This document shows, one piece after another, positions 56,654 to 64,000 of a stretch of 64,000 nt of DNA. The notes below the pieces were generated by a model that saw nothing but the letters and a program-made list of their open reading frames with translations, did no database searches and was not told the DNA's origin. This DNA comes from Schistosoma mansoni (taxonomy: Eukaryota > Platyhelminthes > Trematoda > Strigeidida > Schistosomatidae): the NCBI RefSeq assembly GCF_000237925.1, contig NC_031496.1, positions 28,885,510 through 28,949,509 of the forward strand. Reading direction: 5' to 3'. Both the position numbers and the translations under genes were made by a program. How positions within the stretch are numbered: position 1 is the first letter of the stretch; the number at the start of each line of letters is the position of its first letter.

Positions 56654-59600
56654 CTAAAATAAGAAAGAAAAGAAAATTTATAATTTGACAAAAATCGTTA
56701 TGATTTAATAAAAATACTTATACTGATGTCGGTATGACTGTTTGACACGACTGTGGAATAAGTGCTACTTACGACTTACTACAATAGAATAAGACCACTA
56801 TCCCAACGTAATGTAGAAAGGAAGACTGTAGATAAGGACCTGTTTATTCACTAATCACCGATGTATCACCAAACTGATGTCATATATGTCTAGACTTCTA
56901 GTGTTGATCAAATTCTATAAATCAAGTGGATAGATATCGTATAGACTTTGCTATGATGTTAGGCGGTTGGAAGACGGGTTTAAACCCTAAAGGAAGCATC
57001 AGTTTCATATATGACTTCTTGAAGGATGCCAAGTAGGATGAAACTAAGGCCAAGGGTTTCCTACTATCCCAAACATCCTAACACCTCATAAAAAGTTAAA
57101 ACACAATGGAATTAGAATAAAAAGAACACAGTAAAACATAGAACTTAAATAATAGGATAGTGATTCATATGGGATGCAGGTACATCCAACTGACGAGTAC
57201 CAACTAGGACTAAACATCCCTTCTAGATCCCACTGCTGGCTACCATCTATCTTTGATTAAAATAAGATACTAAGTTATCATAACAAAAATATGTTCAATT
57301 ATGTCAATGGATTACTTTTGCAGCAACAATATAAACCATTCAAATCATTAATCAATGACTTCATATATACAATTTTTGATGTAATTGCTTCAATTAAGTG
57401 AGAGTGTTCTATTCAGTACCACAATGTTAAGTAAGACGATGATTAAACATGTAAAAGTATAATCTATTTATCTATCTCTTGTTCACTTAAATAATGCTTG
57501 GTTAGATATTTTAAAAGAATGTAAAGTGGAGAATAATAATGATGATAATAATAATTGTAATTCATATATATTTCATAGTATTTCAATGACTCAGCGACAA
57601 TTACAGATGACCAACGTATCAAAACTTCTTCAAATCACTTAGGAATCATTCAAGTATTCAATCACTGTCAAGAGAATAAGAATAAAATGTTTTGTTTTTT
57701 TTTAAAAATTGTACATCGTATGGAATAATTTTAAGTTACCTCATTTGTATAGACTTCATTGATTTGTTGTTCCAGTGTACTTTTATCAGGATTAACAATA
57801 GAAGTTTCTAATTGATTTTCTATACTATCAGTTAAATATTCATTATCTAATTGATGATGAGGAAGAGAATTATTTGAATGACTTGATTCAAACAATCGAA
57901 TAAGTCTTTGAAGGCTAACAACAACAAAAAAGATAGAAAAAGATAAAAATTATCGCTGATAATCAGTAGCATATCTCATGTCTTAGTAATATATCATATA
58001 AATTTTAATTTATGGAATTATAAAAAGAGATAGGTTTACATATTTTGTGGATTCAAACTTTGGTTAAATAACCAACATATACAATCAATTGGTATTTATT
58101 TCGGGTTAAATTAAGAACAGAACATCAAAGGTTACGTCTAAAAAGTTACTCAAAATTGTAATAATAAAAATTATAAAACATAATTAGGATACAGTACATA
58201 ACAATTTTTAATTTTTAGTGTTTCCTGTAAAATCATTGAATTTACATCAAGCATACAAGACGACATGACTCAGAATCCATCACAATGGTGTATACAGGTG
58301 TATACACTCTCCGACTTTCCTTAAACCGTGAGATTAAAATTGCTTCATATCTGTCTTTCTTCCTGTACTATATCCTTATACACAATCTCTTTTTTATATA
58401 CTACCACCATTAAATTAACTTCTTCTATGAATTCGGTGTTCATCTTGTTGTGCTGATGAGGTATGGCAAATTGGCCGATGCATATGTGTGCCTGGTCCTA
58501 CGTTGTAGCTGACTGACTCATACAAGAAGACAATTTGGGAATTAATCAACAAAAGCTGATTGGCGCAATAAAACAAATAAACAAACGGCAAAATTAGAAA
58601 TACGAATAACATTTATACGGTGAAAGATGTTCACCCTAGTAAGTTCATAATCGAACAAATGACATAACTTTGCCGCCGTCTGCCTCATTTTTAAAACGTT
58701 AAATCAGGCAGACACAAGTTACAAGTATAAGATAAAAGTAAATGCAAAGCTTCGGTTTACCACTAATGATTCACTAAAGAAAACAAATATTATTACACAA
58801 GTGAAAAGAAGAATGAAACACTGTTGATCACTATCCTTTTGTGAAAACTTGGACAGTTTTGTAAGTGCCACTTTAGATGTTCTCTAATTTTTAATGTGGT
58901 TGGAAAAGGTACTTTCAAATACTGACTGTCAAATGAAGCATGAGAATAATGCATGAGCAGATACCAATATTCTCAGATATCATTGAAGGAACACTATAAA
59001 ACAAGATTTGGCTGCACGTGCCGATCTGAATGAAATGCATTTGAACTCGACGTCCAACAGATAGGTGTCCAGCGGTCTTACCAATAAAGATTAAAGCGCT
59101 TTTATGAATGCATATCATCAGAGAACAATAAATGCTTTTAATAAAACAATGACTTTCTTAGCTCAATAACTAGTTAGGAATAAGTAAGCACTTACATTGA
59201 TCGATTAATAGCCAGCTGACTTGAAAGACGATCAATCTCATGAAGTAGTTTGCCATCCAAGCTAATTGTATTACAGATTGTAGCTGAACTGTTATTATTA
59301 TTTACTGATATCTGACAATTTTCTTTATTCAACTCACTCTGTATTTCCTCCAGAGCAAAATTCAAACTATCCACTTCTAGAAAGCACCTCTAGATAAAAA
59401 AAAGAAACTTAGGTTTGAAATGGGTACATGTTTTCGTGTGGAAAAAAGATAATAAAGTAGGAGATTTAAAACAAGCACTAAATTTTAGACATATATAAAA
59501 CTCATTATATATATATATATTCAGTGCTTGACTCATATAATAACGTACTCAACTAGTTTGTTATGTTTTAAACTAGATGAGTAGAATGTCATAGATGGAG

Positions 59601-62115
59601 GGACTTGGAACCAGTGAACGATAATGATGGAGCTAAAGCGTTATATACTCTCTACAATTTTAAGAATAAAATTACAAATATCAATTGCCTTTATTTCATA
59701 GTGATACGTGAACCAGTTGATTAAGGAATCTTATGGTGATGTCTAGCTTCGAAATGACTGGTAAGACACCTATAGTACTAAATAACTCAATCTATTCAAC
59801 CACACATAGCCAAACATAGTCTTGGAAAGAAGTATCACCTGAGACGACAGTAGTGAAGTTGTTCAAATATCACCATACCCATTCAAATTTGAGAAAACAG
59901 TGATACTATTTGGTTACGATTTTCCTTGGACTAATATCCTGTCTTGATAGATCACCTAAACAATGTAGAGTACGTATATGTAGCAATCCTGTTATATGAG
60001 GGCCATCGTGGCAAGATATAAAGACTTCAGAATATCTTTACCATCTGGATGTATCTGAGCCTTAGCGTTACTGTTCACTTAGGGATTCAAAATCAGTATC
60101 TTTCGCTTTAAACACCAACAAGTTATCTACTGAGTTAATGACTTCATACAGATGAGTCCCAAACAGAACATAACTCTCGTCCTGGATTCCATTACTAGTC
60201 ATGATCCATCTATTTTCTATGTCATTTGTTTGTTAGTAACAAAAGACTACTCAAAAATCAGGTATATCTAATATGCTTTTTTTCTGTGAGAAAACAAAAA
60301 CTATTCACATTTCTTTGAAATGAACACTATTTATTGATTTAACGTTTATTTCCGTTTCACAACACAATCATCAATGTAATTCTTTGAAAAATTTTTCTTT
60401 CTATTAAAAGTATTTGAACTTTGTTACTGATCTTTGAAATAAATAAAACTTATATGTTTACACTATTATACTAGTGTTTAATCAATCAATTAATCAGATA
60501 CAAATTATATTTGACAGATAGACTGTAAATGATTTATGTTTAAAATTGAAAAAAAAATTAGCTGCATACATGTTTCTATTCAAAATATTAAGGTGTTTAT
60601 CACGGGATAAATATGATGTCAGTGATTCTGATTCTGAATGTATTAAAGCCAGTACATTGTTGAATCTTTTCAAGTAAAGTAGAATCAAGCAATATTCACT
60701 GATTGATTTGGAGAAGTTCATTTAAGAAGTGCAGCTGTATGGACCCTAACTAGATAGTCTGTATCTACCTACATGGCTAAGTCCAACAGTTGTTGTCTTC
60801 AGAGATTGATAGAATAGCTTAGTTTGGCTTCACATGGCCTTCTCCTAAACTACTCCTATTTACTTTATAATAGAAAAACTCTCTTTATTTTCGTTGACCT
60901 ATTTTCATATACACTGAAGCACTTTTTATTATAAACTGAGAAATAGATGAGTAATTTCTAAATACCAAAAGACATTGAATAGTAATCCTACCCACCTTTA
61001 AAAAACTTCACCAAAACATACTCATAATCTAACACAAGGATGAAATCAAGAATGCAAGATCTGGCTACATAATATTCATCTTCAGTTAAATCTTGATATA
61101 AACCTATCTCCATTTAACGTTATTAGTAATTTGAGACAATACTCTTAATACCGTTAACGTCAAAACATTACAATTTCTTTTTTCAAATCCACTTCTGGAA
61201 GTCAATGATCAATGAGCAAATGTTTTATCATTAAGGTATGAGCTTCTGCGTAATTATAATACAACTTAACCATGAATGTATATCTATTATAACCGTGATG
61301 ATGTAGGGTTAAAAAAGACTTTTCAGTCATACTGGACAATATATGTGATATTGGTCGATCACTGAATAATGTTTATCTAGCTCTTTAATGCTGGTCAAAC
61401 TCTATTCATCAAGCTGCAATGTACGCACTAGTTAAAATGACTCGACATTACGTGCACTAAGCTTTGATATTTGATGGTTTTAGGTGGTGGATGATCAAAT
61501 TTGAACCTAGGTTTCATGCTAGTCTTGCTAGTACAATAAATACCTGCAATCTTGAGGGAACTAATGCTTCCAGTGAGATTTGAACAAGTCCTTTCTCTTT
61601 CTTTGTCGGCTAATATAGAGGTTATACTTGCATGTATTTATTGTAAAATTTCGCAAAATATTTTCTTCTGAAAATTTATTTCAGAAAAAACTGTATTTCA
61701 TCACGTCTTGTACAACTTACTTTGAAGCCACAGGTTATTTTATCTGACTGATTTTCATCGAATATTATCGAATCAGAAATATGTTGAGTATCGACGTTAC
61801 TGGGATTTGCACTATTCACCTCTTTACTTGTATACATTGACAGACCAATTTGACGTGTTAGTCTACTTAAATCATGCATACGTAATTGAAGAATATATAA
61901 CTGTTTCTTCCATGCTTCATATTGATTTGATTGTTGATAAATAAGACGTACAGTAGATGAGAAATTAATCCATTGTGATTTTAATTTTAAAGCATTCAAA
62001 ATGATTAAACGATATGGTGAGTGATGATGGCCATCATCAGTATTATCAGTTTTAACATAATTATTATCATCCTCACAGGGTGTTAGATCTTGAATAAATG
62101 AAGCTGATAATCTAT
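56234..62115 (-). CDS. Nesprin/SYNE-like KASH-domain protein, four C-terminal exons
   Basis: Four exons (62115-61721, 59389-59196, 57914-57740, 56653-56234) join in matching phase (0; 2+1; 0) to 393 residues plus stop. The first three are helical and spectrin-like (LKSQWINFSSTVRLIYQQSN, YEAWKKQLYILQLRMHDL; LHEIDRLSSQLAINRS; LQRLIRLFES). The last exon has one strong membrane span, then a tail ending DYTNGAQPY and a stop. KASH proteins sit in the outer nuclear membrane and bind SUN proteins through a C-terminus of the form YTNGPPPx. The YTNG match, the end position, the single span and a Cys 20 residues before the end support the call. The last four residues (AQPY) and a longer lumenal tail (about 63 residues) are unusual. 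N-terminal exons lie to the right, beyond the window or unseen. Confidence 0.72.
57165..57252 (+). mobile_element. Smα-like 3' fragment
   Basis: GGGATGCAGGTACATCCAAC, CTGACGAG, TAGGACTAAAC, TCCCACTGCTGGC: a hammerhead remnant with GAAA changed to TAAA, in the intron before the KASH exon. A much weaker similarity at about 56960-57070 may be an older copy. Confidence 0.55.
57740..57914 (-). CDS. Nesprin-like helical exon before the KASH exon
   Basis: Acceptor TTGTTAG ends at 57915; one base then 58 codons, LQRLIRLFESSHSNNS... to ...QQINEVYTNE; donor GTAACT at 57739, phase 0. Confidence 0.7.
58250..58530 (+). mobile_element. RTE/SR2-like LINE 3' end
   Basis: Reverse complement of the 3' region at 23340-23600: ATGACTCAGAATCCATCACAATGG, the CCTTAAACCGTGAGATTAAAAT block and the end TACGTTGTAGCTGACTGACT. 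In an intron of the nesprin-like gene, antisense to it. Confidence 0.7.
58915..59118 (-). mobile_element. Possible Penelope-like GIY-YIG endonuclease fragment
   Basis: Minus reading SALIFIGKTAGHLSVGRRVQMHF resembles the start of the Penelope-like endonuclease (YIGKT..xL..R...H). Short, frame not convincingly maintained after it. It lies in an intron just downstream of the exon at 59196. Confidence 0.35.
59196..59389 (-). CDS. Nesprin-like helical exon
   Basis: Acceptor TCTAG ends at 59390; phase 0 start RCFLEVDSLNFALEEIQSEL. Donor GTAAGT at 59195 leaves two bases, exactly what the next exon needs. An Asn-rich loop (NNNNSS) separates two helices. Confidence 0.72.
60060..60210 (+). mobile_element. 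Smα-like tRNA head and hammerhead remnant
   Basis: TTTCGCTTTAAACACCAACAAGTTATCTACTGAG is an inverted tRNA-like head piece; GATGAGTCCCAAACAGAAC then CGTCCTGGATTCCATTACTAG is a hammerhead remnant. Composite and eroded. Nesprin-like intron. Confidence 0.5.
60735..60850 (-). mobile_element. RTE/SR2-like fragment
   Basis: Plus view: GGACCCTAACTAGATAGTCTGTATCTAC and CATGGCTAAGTCCAA match the 440-500 part of the copy at 100-971. A short internal scrap. Confidence 0.5.
61721..62115 (-). CDS. Nesprin-like spectrin-repeat exon
   Basis: Acceptor TATAG ends at 62116, with two bases completing a codon; donor GTAAGT at 61720, phase 0. The linker TPCEDDNNYVKTDNTDDGHH precedes spectrin-like helices. An alternative AG four bases in would change the entry phase. 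Ends ...ITCGFK. Confidence 0.7.
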
Positions 62116-63399
62116 CTATAATGATGAAAATTACAAAATTGATGATTGAATAAACATATCAAGAAAGTTTTCACGAAAAAATCCATAAATTTATCGCACT
62201 TAAAAGCCCTTCGTTATGAATAAGTTCATCATACTAGCACAGGTAAGTTATTTTATCAACAAAGTGAAAGTGTTTTTTTAAACAAAGCACGAATTGATTA
62301 TATCGTGATGTTATAGTGATTCTTGAGTGATCAAATATTACCATTGTTCGACGCTACATAATTCAATGTATGAAAATCAAACCTTCGTATAATAAAATAC
62401 ACTCTTAGTCAAAAAAAGCACAGTGTTTATTTAAATGAGAGTAGTACTTTACTAACATAACATCAACCACTTGAAAATTTTCGACAGATTTACTTGTTTC
62501 ACATAGACGTGTACGCTTAATATGAAATTACTCGTTTAATGATATCATGGCAGATAAGATGTGCTTAAAATCTATCGAAACTTCAATGAGGACAGATTTC
62601 TTCAATTGTTTAATATCAATTACTAATATTAACAACTATGTAATAAATTAGACGGTCTGATGAGATATCTATTACACATGATATCAGGTTTCTATCCAAT
62701 GAAATAAGTAAGACCATGACAAAGTCCAGTGTTTACATCCATAATAAAAAGTTTTCAACATATAATAGATTGTTTCTAATGAAACTGCTTTGAAAAGGAA
62801 GTAGAGTTTCAAAGAATAAATTTATTCTATTGCACGCAAGATTTTCTTTGAAAACATGAGTACAGTGTGTCTTTATTTAAACTATCCACGACTAGTAAAT
62901 ATGATTGTTAACTTTAAAAGAAATTTCATTCAAATAATTAACTTATTAGAATATTTGTCACATAATACACTACTTTAGAACTGAGAATATAACAAGTAGA
63001 CCCAGTTAATCCGTATTTACAGTTACATAATGATATTTAATATTATACAATATATGTTCTAATGTCTACTCAATTTACTTTATAATCTTATGAAATCCTT
63101 AAAATGAACTTTTCATTAAAGCTGCATCACATGTCGTGATATCTGTACATTATGATTGTGAAAGTTCGAAACGTCAAACAGTGATAAGCTAATCCTTTAT
63201 CGATAAAGAAAAAATAATGGACGTTTTTATTTAATTTTCAAAATTGGTTTTACAACAAAATATGTTTAAATTTATTCAGTGATAAATAAATTTAGCTGTA
63301 ACCTATGGCGTTGCTTAAATTAACCCATGCACTGAAATATACTGGGTGGAAATAACTAAAAATATGTAGAATAGATTAGATTGTCTTCCAATTTAATAA
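62116..63399. other. Upstream intron of nesprin-like gene, nothing recognised
   Basis: AT-rich. No splice-bounded minus-strand exon that I can support. Confidence 0.4.
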
Positions 63400-63690
63400 A
63401 GAAAAGTCAGTCAGTCACAACGTAGAACTTCGTAAGTACGTACATCAGTTCGAGTCGCCATACCACATTAGCACAGAGATGCAGTTGTCGATTCAAATCC
63501 AATATTGGTAGAAGTAGTAAGAGTATAAGCATTATGTGGAAGATTAGGATTTGAACATGTTATTCAAGGAGTACAATCCAATGAAATAAATTTGGAAAGA
63601 GAAAAAAGATAGAGACTGAAGAATTCAGAAGATTAGAATTCAGCAGAACATAAAGAGTGGATGCACCTTGGCCATTGCAAACGATAAGAC
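63400..63690 (-). mobile_element. RTE/SR2-like LINE 3' untranslated end
   Basis: Closely similar to 12825-13210 (GTCAGTCAGTCACAACGTAG, ACATCAGTTCGAGT, CACCTTGGCCATTGCAAACGA). Same orientation. The close match suggests a younger subfamily than the 100-971 copy. Confidence 0.65.
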
Positions 63691-64000
63691 AAAAAAACAA
63701 TGAAGAACATGAAATAGGGTCTCATTGAGTCATAGGTGTATTAAAAATAAAGATAAAATATATCCATTCAATGCTGACAACAAGTTTTCCACCATAGGTC
63801 TAACTGACTTTAGGAACCAAGTTCGATTCATATGAATATTCGTCCCCCATAGAGTTGTGAACATTTACCTAGCACGATGCTTTGAAATGCACCATTGATT
63901 TGTAATTATCAGTGGTAATTGGACTTGAAATTGTCTTTTTACATCTCTAACTATCAACAGTCACTTAAAATCAACGATTTCTTCCAACTCATTTTTGTTT

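Noticed and set aside
60494-60721. 75-codon minus-strand open frame between nesprin-like exons
   Set aside because: Its only plausible donor leaves two bases over, while the neighbouring exons at 61721 and 59389 already join directly in phase 0. Inserting it would break the frame.

Overview
The window looks like nuclear DNA of a blood fluke (Schistosoma). It is AT-rich, its genes are split by long repeat-filled introns, and its repeats are those known from schistosomes: Smα-type tRNA-like elements carrying hammerhead ribozymes, RTE/SR2-like and CR1/SR1-like LINEs, Penelope-like fragments, and Ty3/gypsy LTR elements including one of CsRn1/Boudicca type. I cannot assign a species from the sequence alone.

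Four host genes can be supported from exon open frames, canonical splice sites and matching intron phase. (1) 2.2-5.8 kb, minus: a ZMYND11/BS69 orthologue with winged helix, PHD, bromodomain and PWWP; its C-terminal part with the MYND finger lies beyond the left edge. (2) 10.6-16.0 kb, plus: an RNF146/Iduna orthologue with RING plus WWE, probably complete or nearly so. (3) 25.9-33.8 kb, minus: three phase-matched exons of an unrecognised, acidic, coiled-coil protein. (4) 56.2-62.1 kb, minus: the last four exons found of a nesprin/SYNE-like protein, with spectrin-like helices, one membrane span and a C-terminus ending in a KASH-like YTNG motif.

The rest is mostly repeats. 7-10.5 kb and 14.6-15.1 kb hold LINE 3' ends; 12.3-12.8, 17.05-17.49, 22.7-23.1, 24.4-24.9 and 33.8-34.35 kb hold five copies of one LTR family (one with a clear 5-bp target duplication). 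Smα-like composite elements lie at 11, 25.3-25.7, 26.1-26.4 and 28.2-28.7 kb. A second hammerhead-bearing tRNA-like family lies at 19.6, 26.4, 33.3 and 35.7 kb. 36.2-36.7 kb holds an RTE endonuclease relic, and 39.6-40.9 kb a CR1-like reverse transcriptase relic split by a solo LTR. 41.9-44.0 kb is a compact LTR element with a gag-like zinc knuckle and no visible pol. 46.7-52.3 kb is a recently inserted gypsy element with about 99% identical LTRs.

The most interesting points are the divergent KASH terminus, the repeated arrangement of a hammerhead ribozyme in the loop of a long inverted repeat (three loci, two families), the small gag-only LTR family, and the Penelope-like fragment bounded by an inverted repeat of about 82 bp.
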